From the NCBI GenBank assembly GCA_044355655.1, contig JBIKXS010000012.1, positions 1-64,000 of the forward strand: a stretch of DNA of 64,000 nucleotides, in the 5' to 3' direction. This document shows positions 16,294-24,396 of the stretch, in pieces. Below the pieces are notes generated by a model that saw only the letters and a list, made by a program, of their open reading frames with translations, did not search any database and was not told the origin of the DNA. Both the position numbers and the translations under genes were made by a program. The DNA comes from UBA3064 sp023258775 (lineage in GTDB: Bacteria > Pseudomonadota > Gammaproteobacteria > Burkholderiales > Burkholderiaceae_E). How positions within the stretch are numbered: the stretch's first letter is position 1; every line of letters begins with the position of its first letter.

Positions 16294-17310
16294 TCAGAAG
16301 TAGAGGTTGGGGAATTGTTTCACACGGTACTCAACCGGGGGAATGCGGCCCAGAGATTCGTGTGGTCGGTGGTTGTTGTATCGGTGCAGCCAGTCGGCCG
16401 TCATTTCGCGAACCTCCTGCAGTGATTCAAAGACGTAGCAGTCCAGCACTTCGGTTCGGTAGGTCTTGTTGAATCTCTCGACATAAGCGTTCTGCGTTGG
16501 CTTTCCCGGCTGGATGTGGTTGAGGGCAATGCCCTTGGACTGCGCCCATTGGGCCAGGGCATGTGCAATGAACTCAGGGCCGTTATCCAGACGAATGGAC
16601 AATGGCGCCCCTCGCACCTCGACCAATTCGTCCAAAGCCCGTATGACCAGAGCCGCAGGCAAACTGGTGTCGACTTCAATGCGCAGCCCTTCACGGTTGT
16701 ATTCATCAATCACATTGAAGGTCCTGAAGCGCCGCCCCGACCACAGGGCATCAGACATGCAGTCGCAGCTCCAGCCCTGATTGGGCTGATTGGCCGCCTG
16801 CAGTGGCTGCTTGATACGCGCCGGTAGCCGTTTCTTACCCCGACGCGGCAAATTCAGCCGAAGCTGGCAGTACACGCGCCAAAGCACCGTCTTGCCCCAA
16901 GACTGCTTTTGATGGCGGGCACTGTCATAGAGCAAGTCAAAGCCATGGCGTGGATTGACGGTCATGTGGATCTGGATGAAGGCAATCACCCCGGAGTCGT
17001 CACGTTCGATGGGCCGATAGCGCAGCGTCGAGCGGGCAATCCCGCTGGCCACACAAGCTCGACGCTCACTCATGCCGTGATCGGCCATCAGCGAGCGCAC
17101 GACCGATTCGCGACGCTCCGGGGTCAGAGCTTTCTGTCGACGACATCTTTCAAGGCACTGTGCATCAAGGCAAGGTCCGCATACATGCGTTTGAGCCGGG
17201 CGTTCTCGTCTTGCAGCTCGCGTAGCTGCGCCAGATGCGGGACGGTCATGCCCGAATACTGGCTTTTCCATTTGTAATAGGTCGGCTCGCTCACGCCGTG
17301 CTTCCTGCAC
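16294..17310 (-). CDS. IS3-family transposase OrfB (integrase core)
   Basis: The DDE triad is visible as D183 (WSCDCMSDALW), D242 (RLDNGPEF) and E278 (NAYVERFNKTYR), with D242 and E278 35 residues apart, as in IS3 OrfB. The end RYNNHRPHESLGRIPPVEY is complete, so the element may still be active. The first 60 residues of this frame overlap OrfA and are probably translated only as part of the frameshifted OrfAB fusion. Confidence 0.88.
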   Translation of the reverse strand: MQEARRERADLLQMEKPVFGHDRPASGAATRAARRERPAQTHVCGPCLDAQCLERCRRQKALTPERRESVVRSLMADHGMSERRACVASGIARSTLRYRPIERDDSGVIAFIQIHMTVNPRHGFDLLYDSARHQKQSWGKTVLWRVYCQLRLNLPRRGKKRLPARIKQPLQAANQPNQGWSCDCMSDALWSGRRFRTFNVIDEYNREGLRIEVDTSLPAALVIRALDELVEVRGAPLSIRLDNGPEFIAHALAQWAQSKGIALNHIQPGKPTQNAYVERFNKTYRTEVLDCYVFESLQEVREMTADWLHRYNNHRPHESLGRIPPVEYRVKQFPNLYF

Positions 17311-17390
17311 GTCTCGCCGACTTTGGCGCCCAGTTCGACCTCCTTGAGGATGGCAACGATCTGGCTTTCACTGAATCTGGTTTTCTTCAC
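17124..17390 (-). CDS. IS3-family transposase OrfA
   Basis: An 88-aa protein with the OrfA helix-turn-helix (SESQIVAILKEVELGAKVGETC then HGVSEPTYYKWK), followed by the leucine-rich coiled coil LAQLRELQDENARLKRMYAD. It binds the terminal repeats. It overlaps OrfB by about 190 bases in another frame, as expected for a programmed -1 frameshift that makes the OrfAB transposase. Confidence 0.88.
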   Translation of the reverse strand: MKKTRFSESQIVAILKEVELGAKVGETCRKHGVSEPTYYKWKSQYSGMTVPHLAQLRELQDENARLKRMYADLALMHSALKDVVDRKL

Positions 17391-17453
17391 GTAGGAACTC
17401 CGTTGGTAGGAATTCTCTACTCCCAGCTGGCTCAGGTTTTCGAGGGAGCTTCA

Positions 17454-17639
17454 GTAACACTTGCGCCCGAGCGTCTTGGGGTGCGTGGTGACCATCGAAA
17501 GCATCGGTTCGTCCACCCGCATTGAGGGTAGCAAGCTGACTGACCGCTAGGTGGAGCGTCTGCTTTCCAACCTGGCCTTCAAATCCTTCGCCACGCGCGA
17601 CAACCAGGAAGCGGCCGGTTACGCAAAACTCATGGATAT
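17454..17639 (+). pseudogene. fic-family gene fragment, interrupted by IS21
   Basis: From about 17485 the frame reads VVTIESIGSSTRIEGSKLTDR, an in-frame TAG (17548-17550), VERLLSNLAFKSFATRDNQE, then AAGYAKLMD. This is the N-terminal substrate-proximal region of Fic proteins with the inhibitory-type S/TxxxE/R-like helix nearby. Removing the IS21 element and one copy of its duplication joins LMD to MVFSSWQDY (20237-20251) in the same frame, followed by a stop. The catalytic HPFxxGNG part is absent. The upstream part was lost at the IS3 border. Fic enzymes AMPylate proteins and occur in toxin modules; this copy is dead. Confidence 0.78.
17633..17639. repeat. IS21 target site duplication, left copy (TGGATAT)
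   Basis: Seven bases TGGATAT lie directly before the left tip of the IS21 element; the identical right copy is at 20230-20236 directly after the right tip. Collapsing the copies restores an open junction of the fic remnant. Confidence 0.9.
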
Positions 17640-17786
17640 CCCCGAAGGCCACCCAAATTCCCCCACTGATGGCCACCTCAAACTCCCCCACCTGAGTTGA
17701 TCGGGGACAGGAGGTAAAGGCCGGCGCCGCCGGCACCTGTTGGCAGGATACATTGAATTGGGTCTTCCCCGAGGGAGGGCCAAGGA

Positions 17787-19400
17787 GTGAATGTCTTGAA
17801 ACCCAACAAGCAAGCGACAATCGTGACGTTGCTCGAACGCGCAACACCTCAGCGAGAGATTGCCCGCATCACCGGCATCGACCGCAAGACGATCAGAGGC
17901 TACCGTGATCGGTGGCTGGCCGAGCAGGCAAATTCCCCCGGGGTGGCCACCGGCTCACAGGCTGGCGCGGCCAGTGCCGAGGTGCAAATTCCCCCACCCT
18001 GGCCACCGGCAGGTTCACCGGTGGCCACCAGCCGGTGCGAGCCTCATCGCGACTTCATCGAGGCCCAGTTGCGGCTCGGGCGCAATGGCATGGCGATCTA
18101 CCAGGACCTGGTCGACCACTGCGGTTTCGCGGGGGCCTACAACTCGGTCAAGCGCTTCATCGCCAAGTTGCGGCACAAGGAGCCCGAGCGATTTGACAGA
18201 TTGTCGTTTCTGCCCGGCGAGGAGATGCAGGTGGACTACGGCGAGGGTGCGCCGACCCGGGTGCCCGGCACTGATCGTTACCGTAAGCCTCGTCTGTTCG
18301 TGGCCACCTTGCGTTACTCGCGACGCAGTTTCCGGCGCGTGATCTGGAGGTCCAGCCAGAAGGTGTGGGCTGAACTGCATGAGCAGGCCTGGCGCTACTT
18401 TGGCGGCTCATGCCGCTATGTGGTGCTGGACAACCTCAAGGAGGGTGTGCTCAAGCCTGACCTGTACGAGCCCGAGCTCAACCCGGTGTACGCAGCCACG
18501 CTGGCCCACTACGAGGTAGTGGCCGATCCGGCCAGGGTGCGGGACCCCAACCGCAAGGGCAGCGTCGAGAGCGCCATTGGCCATACCCAGGCTACGGCCC
18601 TCAAGGGCAAGCGCTTTGAGAGCATTGAGGAACAAAACGAGCATCTGGAACGCTGGGAAACCCGCTGGGCGGCCCAGCGCATTCACGGCACCGAGCGCCG
18701 CCAGGTGCAGGCCATGTTTGATGAGGAGCGTAGCCACCTGCAGTCACTGCCCCTGACCGGGATGCAGTATTTCTGTCAGGAGCAGCGCACGGTCTGTGAC
18801 GATGGCTGCGTGCGTGTGGACCACAGCAGCTACTCGGCAAGGCCCGTGGCCGTGGGTGCCAAGGTCCTGGTGCGCATCTTTGATCGGCGCATCGAGATCC
18901 GTGAGTTGGCCAGTGGGCAACTGGTGCGAACCCACGCGCGCGCCGAGCGAGCTGGCTCGGTGGTCATGCCGCAGGCCGAGCGCGTCTTCAATCCTTCGCG
19001 GGAGACGCGTTTCATCCTCAAGCAAGCGGACCAGATCGGGCCTGAGGCTGCACGGTTGTGCCGTATGTTGTTCGGCATCGAGGGTCGGGTGGGTCAGCGC
19101 AAGCTGCACGGCATCGTCAACCTCAGCCGGCGTTACCCCAATCGTTTTGTGGACGCCGCCTGTGCACAGGCCATCGAACAGGGCATCCACAGCTACAAGC
19201 ACGTCAAGGCTCTGACCGAGCGACTGGTGGCCGAGGCTTTGGCGGCGATTCATGCCGATGGTGCAGCTACCGATCCAAGTCACGCCGCTTTGCTCCAGGA
19301 GCACGCACTTATCCGTGACACCCATGAGTACGGCGCGCTGTTCACGCAGGCAGCCACACACGCTGGCGTGCACCCCCGAGTTGGAGGTGCACAGTCATGA
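17787..19400 (+). CDS. istA: IS21-family transposase IstA
   Basis: A 537-aa transposase. An N-terminal helix-turn-helix (TPQREIARITGIDRKTIRGY) is followed by an integrase core with D150 (MQVDYGEG), D215 (VLDNLKEG) and E261 (KGSVESAIGHTQ). It cuts and joins the element ends together with IstB. The GTG at 17787 overlaps the AAGGAG site (17782-17787), so the real start may be TTG 17796, 8 bases after that site, giving LKPNKQATIV. The stretch for residues 48-75 (QANSPGV then EVQIPPPWPPAG) is unusual: its DNA carries copies of the terminal repeat of the element. Confidence 0.92.
   Translation: MNVLKPNKQATIVTLLERATPQREIARITGIDRKTIRGYRDRWLAEQANSPGVATGSQAGAASAEVQIPPPWPPAGSPVATSRCEPHRDFIEAQLRLGRNGMAIYQDLVDHCGFAGAYNSVKRFIAKLRHKEPERFDRLSFLPGEEMQVDYGEGAPTRVPGTDRYRKPRLFVATLRYSRRSFRRVIWRSSQKVWAELHEQAWRYFGGSCRYVVLDNLKEGVLKPDLYEPELNPVYAATLAHYEVVADPARVRDPNRKGSVESAIGHTQATALKGKRFESIEEQNEHLERWETRWAAQRIHGTERRQVQAMFDEERSHLQSLPLTGMQYFCQEQRTVCDDGCVRVDHSSYSARPVAVGAKVLVRIFDRRIEIRELASGQLVRTHARAERAGSVVMPQAERVFNPSRETRFILKQADQIGPEAARLCRMLFGIEGRVGQRKLHGIVNLSRRYPNRFVDAACAQAIEQGIHSYKHVKALTERLVAEALAAIHADGAATDPSHAALLQEHALIRDTHEYGALFTQAATHAGVHPRVGGAQS
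17930..18010 (+). repeat. IS21 terminal-type repeats inside the istA coding region
   Basis: The unit CAAATTCCCCC-N(4-6)-TGGCCAC, found at both tips of the element, recurs as GCAAATTCCCCCGGGGTGGC near 17929 and TGCAAATTCCCCCACCCTGG near 17984, both in the same orientation as the left tip. IS21 elements are known to have several subterminal transposase-binding repeats, but here two lie inside the coding sequence about 290 and 345 bases from the left end. Confidence 0.8.
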
Positions 19401-20161
19401 CCCTGATCGAGATTGACCGCACCCTGCGCCAATTGCGTCTGTCCGGTTTTGCCGATACCCTCAACACCCGCATCATGCAGGCCCAGGCTGCCCAGCAGCC
19501 CTTTGTGGAAACCCTTGCAGCCTTGCTGCAAGACGAGCTGGATAGGCGCCGCACCAGTCAGACCGAGCGCTGCTACAAACGTTCGGGCCTGGATGAGCGG
19601 CCAAGCCTGGCGGACTTCGATTGGCAGTTCAACCCCAAGCTGCCCCGCGCGGCCTGCTTCGAGCTGCTCACACTCAAGTTCATTGCAGAGGGAGCCAACG
19701 CTTTGATCGTTGGCAAGCCCGGCACCGGCAAGAGTCACACAGCCAAGGCCGTGGCCTACCATGCCACTTTGCAGGGTCTGCATGCGCGCTACGTCGAGGC
19801 CGACACTGCGCTGGCCCAGTACGCGCTGGCCAGCGCACAAGAGCAGGCAGCCTTAGTTAAATCCTGGAGCGAGCCCGATCTGCTGGTACTCGATGACCTG
19901 TTTCTGGCTCGGCGCATTCCGGAGGCGGCGGCCGAGTTGCTGCAGGCGGTTGTGCACCGTCGCTACAAGCTGCGTCGCGCCATCATCATCACCTCCAACC
20001 GCGTGGTCACCGACTGGGGCAAATACCTCAAGGATGTCACCATGGCCACCACCATCCTTGACCGCCTGATGCACCGTTGTTCGATGCTCGAATTTGAAGG
20101 CAGGAGCTACAGGCTCAAGGAGGCCGCCAGTCGACTGGCCATCAGCACTGAACCGTCATAA
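19397..20161 (+). CDS. istB: IS21-family helper ATPase IstB
   Basis: A 254-aa AAA+ protein of the DnaC-like type. Walker A GKPGTGKS is at residues 106-113 and the Walker B-like LLVLDDLF lies near 165. It regulates target choice and assembly of the IstA transpososome. The ATG overlaps the istA stop (ATGA). The length is normal and the C-terminus LKEAASRLA is intact. Confidence 0.93.
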   Translation: MTLIEIDRTLRQLRLSGFADTLNTRIMQAQAAQQPFVETLAALLQDELDRRRTSQTERCYKRSGLDERPSLADFDWQFNPKLPRAACFELLTLKFIAEGANALIVGKPGTGKSHTAKAVAYHATLQGLHARYVEADTALAQYALASAQEQAALVKSWSEPDLLVLDDLFLARRIPEAAAELLQAVVHRRYKLRRAIIITSNRVVTDWGKYLKDVTMATTILDRLMHRCSMLEFEGRSYRLKEAASRLAISTEPS

Positions 20162-20236
20162 TCCCAACGTCCTTGCCTGGAGGAGTTTGGGGTGGCCACA
20201 GGCGGGGGAATTTGCACTGGCCATCGGGGTGGATAT

Positions 20237-20641
20237 GGTGTTCAGCTCGTGGCAGGACTACTAACAAGTGAAAAGGACTGTGTAAAAGCAGTCGCAGCAA
20301 TTGGTGGTCTGACTCAAAGCAAGAGGTATCGCCTGGCGCTGGCCGCTACAATCACCGCTCATTCACTCTCTAGCGCTACCCAGCATGATTGAGCGTGAAT
20401 AGAAAGTTGGTCAGTGGCCCTCCGCCCGCTACCAATCGAATCAAAGGGTTATAGCAATCCCCGTATGTTACAAAAATTGCTGGCGCTTGTCTGTTGCGCG
20501 TCTTCGGTTCGATGAGGGTTCATCTCAAAATTTCGGTAGCCTAAAGTGACGGCATAAATTCCGATTAAATCTCCCAGTGGTAAGTCCTTTTGGCTACCTT
20601 TTTGTTATTGGTACTTAGCTGAATTGCCGATGGAGCATCGC
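20237..20641. other. Gene-free stretch with fic tail and a large inverted repeat
   Basis: The first 15 bases finish the fic remnant (MVFSSWQDY, then TAA). No plausible gene follows. An inverted repeat has arms GGTAGCCTAAAG (20535-20546) and CTTTTGGCTACC (20587-20598), 11 of 12 positions pairing, with a 40-base loop and five T residues directly after (20599-20603). It could be a terminator, the 3' end of a small RNA, or a mini-transposon relic. It lies 40 bases upstream of the lipoprotein gene. Confidence 0.45.
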
Positions 20642-21070
20642 ATGCAATCCATTAAGTGTTTGGTACTTCTGGTCGCTGCCGTGATGACTGCCGCATGCTC
20701 TAAGTCGCCCATTGAGCACTTTGAGGAGAGCAATGCAGGTAAGGCTCTGGAGACATGCGCAAAAACTAAAGGCGAACTGCGAATCACTGACTTGACCGAT
20801 GCTGGCGGTAAAGAAGTTGTTGGCGTTGTTTTGAAAAAATTTGACCGGGAGTTGATTTTTCAATTCCAGTTAAATCCCGCCATCAACCACGCCCAAGTTA
20901 TTGGCGTGCGGCTCACCGGCGATGATCAACTTAATCGTATGACGGTCATGAGAACTCTCCAATCGCTTTGCGGATCTCAGGCGATGGCAATGATCATGCC
21001 GGAAGAGTCCAATGCAATGCGCATGCTTGATCAGGCCAAGGATAAAAAAATTGGAACGCAGCGACCCTGA
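20642..21070 (+). CDS. Small lipoprotein-like protein of unknown function
   Basis: It starts at ATG 20642 behind GGAG (20632-20635); TTG 20624 is possible but unlikely. The product of 142 aa opens with a signal segment MQSIKCLVLLVAAVMTAAC, whose cysteine could be lipidated, although the residue at -3 (T) is not ideal. The mature part is a charged helical domain with KALETCAKTKGELRITDL. I do not recognise a family. It stands alone before a serine hydrolase gene 39 bases downstream on the same strand. Confidence 0.6.
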   Translation: MQSIKCLVLLVAAVMTAACSKSPIEHFEESNAGKALETCAKTKGELRITDLTDAGGKEVVGVVLKKFDRELIFQFQLNPAINHAQVIGVRLTGDDQLNRMTVMRTLQSLCGSQAMAMIMPEESNAMRMLDQAKDKKIGTQRP

Positions 21071-21109
21071 TTTGCGGCCTTTGTTCAACCCAGTTTATCG
21101 ACGAAGACC

Positions 21110-22423
21110 ATGGCCAAACAGTTCAAGAACCATTACCTAGCGTTTGCCTTCGCGGCAAGTTTGTTGGGATTCACGTGTCTAAGCGCAGCGGCAGATCCGT
21201 CGACGGCGATACTGCAAATGCGTGCCGATGGACCCGATGCGGAACGGATGGGGAACAAGGATGGTTATCCATCCTGTATCGAAGCCATCACGCGCATGTC
21301 TTGCCGTGTCGGTACATGGTCTGGCAATCATCGCGTGCAGCGATCTGTCCCAGTGAATACGGCTGAGTTGCCGTCAGTATTGAACAATCACCCCTCGCCA
21401 CCCCCTGTTAGTTGGCGTTGGGGCCTTTTCAGCCAGTCGATTGATGACTTTCTGGACAAGACAAAAACCACAGGCTTGCTGATTCTCAAAGACGGGCAAG
21501 TTGTGGCTGAGCGTTATCAATATGACAGAAAACCAGATATGCCCATGCGCTCGTTTTCCATGGCTAAGACGGTTACGGCGCTCTTAATTGGTATTGCGCA
21601 CGAAAAAGGCCACATCACTTCACTCGATGATCTGGCGGCAGTCTACTGGCCCGAGATCGCAGGGTCTGCTTATGGTCAAACAAGCATCAGGCATCTGCTT
21701 CGGATGTCCTCGGGCGTACCTTTTCGGGAACTCTACACATGGACCCCAGATGACGACATCTGGCTTTGGGGCCGAGTGCTTTATGCACCTGAAAACCGCA
21801 ATCAACCACAACGCATCGAAGCTTATCTGCAAAGCAAGACCAAGCGGGAAGCTGATGCAGGTTCAAGATTTCATTACGCTACGATTGAGACCGAGATCCT
21901 TGGGCGGGTTCTACGAAGGGCTACTGGCAAGAGCGTCGCAGCGCTCACCGAGGAATGGCTTTGGAAGCCCATGGGTGCCGAGCATAGGGCACATTGGCTT
22001 GTGAGTTCGACAGACGGTGCCGAAGGCACGGGAGGCAGCTTTAACGCCACCGTGCGGGACTACGCACGCCTAGGACTGTTGCTTGCGCAAGATGGACGAA
22101 TCGGAGACAGGCAAATCGTCCCAAGGGAGTTTTTGCTCGATGCAACCGACTTGAAACGCCAACCCGCGGCATTTCAACCAAGACGAGCCACCCCTTATCT
22201 CGGTTATGGCTATCAGGTCTGGCTCTTGCCCATGAAGGAGCGCACTTTTGTACTTCAAGGCATTCACGGTCAAGCAATATTCGTTCAACCGAAAAGTGGC
22301 ATCGTGCTGGTGCAAACCTCAGCCAATGATTGGCCAAGTGGTCGGCAAGATTTCGTCCCCTACCAACTCCGTGATGCCTTCTGGCGCGGTGTACTGGCAA
22401 GCCTCGGGGGAAGTGAGGAGTAG
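21110..22423 (+). CDS. Serine hydrolase, class C beta-lactamase-like, secreted
   Basis: A 437-aa protein with a signal peptide in residues 1-28 (FAFAASLLGFTCLSAAA). The catalytic SxxK is S150-M-A-K153, followed by the usual helix TVTALLIGIAHEKG and HLLRMSSGVPF. A tyrosine motif HYATIETEILGRVL lies near residue 258, as in 6-aminohexanoate-dimer hydrolases and related esterases. It probably acts in the periplasm on an ester or amide; the substrate is not evident. Clear resistance function is unlikely, because this branch of the fold is broad. Confidence 0.82.
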   Translation: MAKQFKNHYLAFAFAASLLGFTCLSAAADPSTAILQMRADGPDAERMGNKDGYPSCIEAITRMSCRVGTWSGNHRVQRSVPVNTAELPSVLNNHPSPPPVSWRWGLFSQSIDDFLDKTKTTGLLILKDGQVVAERYQYDRKPDMPMRSFSMAKTVTALLIGIAHEKGHITSLDDLAAVYWPEIAGSAYGQTSIRHLLRMSSGVPFRELYTWTPDDDIWLWGRVLYAPENRNQPQRIEAYLQSKTKREADAGSRFHYATIETEILGRVLRRATGKSVAALTEEWLWKPMGAEHRAHWLVSSTDGAEGTGGSFNATVRDYARLGLLLAQDGRIGDRQIVPREFLLDATDLKRQPAAFQPRRATPYLGYGYQVWLLPMKERTFVLQGIHGQAIFVQPKSGIVLVQTSANDWPSGRQDFVPYQLRDAFWRGVLASLGGSEE

Positions 22424-22517
22424 CGTGCCATCCCCTTTTGGACCAGGCAGCAAAAAACAAAGCTTGGAATAAGCGGCCGAATCGTCGAAAATGTAGCGAA
22501 GGTAAAGGGTTACTTTA

Positions 22518-22697
22518 ATGAAGCTCAGCGTAATTATCGTTTCGACAAGTCTTCTTGGCGGCTGCGCCGTGGTTGCCGTCGCTGACCTAGCCGTCACCAC
22601 GGTCGCTACCGTTGCAAAAGCTGGCGTTCAAACCGCTGGTGCCGCGGTCAGCGCAGTCACCTCCGACAAGAAGTCGGAGAAGCCCAAAGAGAAGTAA
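22518..22697 (+). CDS. Short lipoprotein (59 aa), NF038104-like
   Basis: ATG 22518 to TAA 22697 gives a 59-aa product. The signal MKLSVIIVSTSLLGGCAVV has a good lipobox (LLGGC). The mature part is Ala/Val-rich (TVATVAKAGVQTAGAAVSAV) and ends with a charged tail DKKSEKPKEK. The pattern resembles the short lipoproteins grouped as NF038104. Its role is unknown. AAGG (22503-22506, GGTAAAGGG context) lies upstream as a possible ribosome site. Confidence 0.6.
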   Translation: MKLSVIIVSTSLLGGCAVVAVADLAVTTVATVAKAGVQTAGAAVSAVTSDKKSEKPKEK

Positions 22698-22802
22698 CCC
22701 ACAACCGGGCAGCTTTGCCGCCCATTCATGAAACATAGCGCCGCAAGGTCTCGCTTAAAGCTTGATAGCATCGGCAAGGTTCGACCACTCACGAGGTTCT
22801 CC

Positions 22803-23852
22803 ATGAAATTCCCGAAACGTCGAATGTTTCTTCAAACCATCACGAAATCGTCATTTGCAGGAGTTGGCTCTGGTGCCGTCATTAGAATGGCGAGCGGCAT
22901 CGCTGCGCTTAACTCGGGCTCACTCATTCCGCTAGCGAATGCGCAAACTGAACGATTCCCGATAAGACCGATCACGATGGTGGTCCCCTTTCCGCCGGGC
23001 GGTGTTGCCGATACCGTAGGTCGACCAATGGCAGAAGCAATGGGTCGAATCCTTGGACAGTCAGTGATCATCGAGAACAAGGCCGGTGCAGGCGGTGCAC
23101 TAGGCATGGCGCATGTTGCACGGTCAAAACCTGATGGCTACACGCTGCTAATGGGACTTGTTTCCATTTCAACAATTCCAGTTGCTGACGAGGTACTCGG
23201 CCGACCCGCGTCATTTAGCTTGCAGCAACTCGCACCGATTGCGCGGATCACCGCAGACCCAACGGTCTTGGCAGTTCGTGCCGATTCGCCTTACAAAACC
23301 TATGGCGAATTCGAGCGCTATGTTAAGTCCCATCAAGGCAAACTCAACTACGGATCTTCGGGAAACTACGGCACCATGCATGTGCCAATGGAAATGCTCA
23401 AGCTCTCCCGTGAACTCAAGATCACCCATGTTCCTTATAAAGGTGCTGGGCCTGCTGTCCTTGGTGTCTTAGGTGGGGAAATCGATCTGGTTGCCACCGG
23501 GCCCGCTTCGATTTTGTCTCATGTGAAGACAGGCAAAATTCGTGTGCTGGCGCACTGGGGTAAGGAGCCGCTTCAAAGCATGCCGGAGGTTCCCAGCCTC
23601 GAACAACTCGGCATACCGATCCAATTTTCACAATGGTCTGGGATTTTTGTTCCCAGCGGTACACCTGCAGCCGTCATCGATCAATTAAGGCAGGCTGCCA
23701 AGCAAGCCGTCAGCGATCCCAAGGTTCAAACTACAATAACGACGGCGGGAAGCCCGATTCAATACCTGGATGCACCGGAGTTCGCACAGTTTTGGGCCAA
23801 CGATGCCAAATTGCTTGCTGAGGTTGTGCGCCGAATTGGAAAAGTCGATTAA
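22803..23852 (+). CDS. Bug-family tripartite tricarboxylate transporter receptor (orphan)
   Basis: From ATG 22803 the protein has a signal peptide ending near LIPLANA, then the Bug hallmark FPIRPITMVVPFPPGGVADT, the IIENKAGAGGALG loop, SKPDGYTLLMG, and HVPYKGAGPAV in the second lobe. These periplasmic proteins bind carboxylates and related solutes. No TctA or TctB gene is adjacent, so it either shares membrane subunits elsewhere or acts as a sensor. The longer frame from 22728 adds a segment that does not look like a signal peptide start. Confidence 0.88.
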   Translation: MKFPKRRMFLQTITKSSFAGVGSGAVIRMASGIAALNSGSLIPLANAQTERFPIRPITMVVPFPPGGVADTVGRPMAEAMGRILGQSVIIENKAGAGGALGMAHVARSKPDGYTLLMGLVSISTIPVADEVLGRPASFSLQQLAPIARITADPTVLAVRADSPYKTYGEFERYVKSHQGKLNYGSSGNYGTMHVPMEMLKLSRELKITHVPYKGAGPAVLGVLGGEIDLVATGPASILSHVKTGKIRVLAHWGKEPLQSMPEVPSLEQLGIPIQFSQWSGIFVPSGTPAAVIDQLRQAAKQAVSDPKVQTTITTAGSPIQYLDAPEFAQFWANDAKLLAEVVRRIGKVD

Positions 23853-23928
23853 GGACCCGGGTCTGACGATGATTGAACCGCTTTGAAGAAATTTTTTAAT
23901 ACTCGCTATTCTTGAAATCAAAGGCACG

Positions 23929-24396
23929 ATGATGGACTGTCTCATTCTTGGTGATGAAATCGGCGAGGGAATTAAGCAGTTTCGCCCCGAATGCATCTTA
24001 AAAACCCAGGCGAACACAGCTACCGATCGCTGGATACGCGAAAACGGCGTGAAGTTTGCCGCCAAAACCGTCGTTATTAGCTTGGGCACCTACGATTTGC
24101 CGAGCCAGACCCTCGATAACGAGGCTTTAGCCGAGTTGAGAAAGCTACGCGCTGGAATCGACGCCGAGCAAGTGTTTTGGCTACTTCCAGCAAAAGCCAA
24201 GCCGGCAGACGCCATGCGCGAGCTCGCGCGCCTCTACAAGGATCATCTGATGGTGATCGAAGAAAAGCAGCGAAACCAAATTCACCCAACGGAACGCGGT
24301 GCGCAGCTACTAGCCACCCAGTCGAAAATCAAAGGGAAAATGGACTGGACCAAGCCCTCCTGGCCGAAGCAGCCACCTCCTCTGATTGGTGGTTAG
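23929..24396 (+). CDS. SGNH-hydrolase-like protein lacking the usual serine
   Basis: A 155-aa protein with the block layout of SGNH hydrolases: LILGDEIGEGI at residues 5-15 (block I normally GDS), VISLGTYDLPS (block III normally GxND) and NQIHPTERGAQLLA (block V, His). The expected serine is glutamate here and the block III asparagine is tyrosine, so it may be inactive as an esterase or have another role. No signal peptide. ATG 23932 is an equally good start. Neighbours give no help. Confidence 0.55.
   Translation: MMDCLILGDEIGEGIKQFRPECILKTQANTATDRWIRENGVKFAAKTVVISLGTYDLPSQTLDNEALAELRKLRAGIDAEQVFWLLPAKAKPADAMRELARLYKDHLMVIEEKQRNQIHPTERGAQLLATQSKIKGKMDWTKPSWPKQPPPLIGG

Larger units (their letters stand above)
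16267..17453 (-). mobile_element. IS3-family insertion sequence (IS407-like), 1187 bp
   Basis: The ends are imperfect inverted repeats of about 39 bases: TGAAGCCCCCTCGAATTCCT at the left and, on the opposite strand, TGAAGCTCCCTCGAAAACCT at the right, giving the canonical TG...CA tips. Two overlapping frames (OrfA and OrfB) on the minus strand fill it. Flanking bases (TGG left, GTA right) do not match, so no target duplication is visible; this points to deletion or recombination after insertion. The element lies between the last defence-type gene and the fic remnant. Confidence 0.88.
17640..20229 (+). mobile_element. IS21-family insertion sequence, 2590 bp, complete
   Basis: The ends read CCCCGAAGGCCACCCAAATT on the left and CCCCGATGGCCAGTGCAAATT on the reverse of the right, followed in both by CCCCC and a second TGGCCAC-CAAACTC unit. 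The 7-base target duplication TGGATAT is present at 17633-17639 and 20230-20236. The element contains istA and istB with overlapping stop and start (ATGA). It is G+C-richer than its surroundings. The exact duplication and intact genes suggest a fairly recent insertion into an already decayed fic gene. Confidence 0.92.

Noticed and set aside
18744..19373. 209-aa minus-strand frame in istA
   Set aside because: It is a long high-G+C antisense frame without homology signs or a ribosome site.
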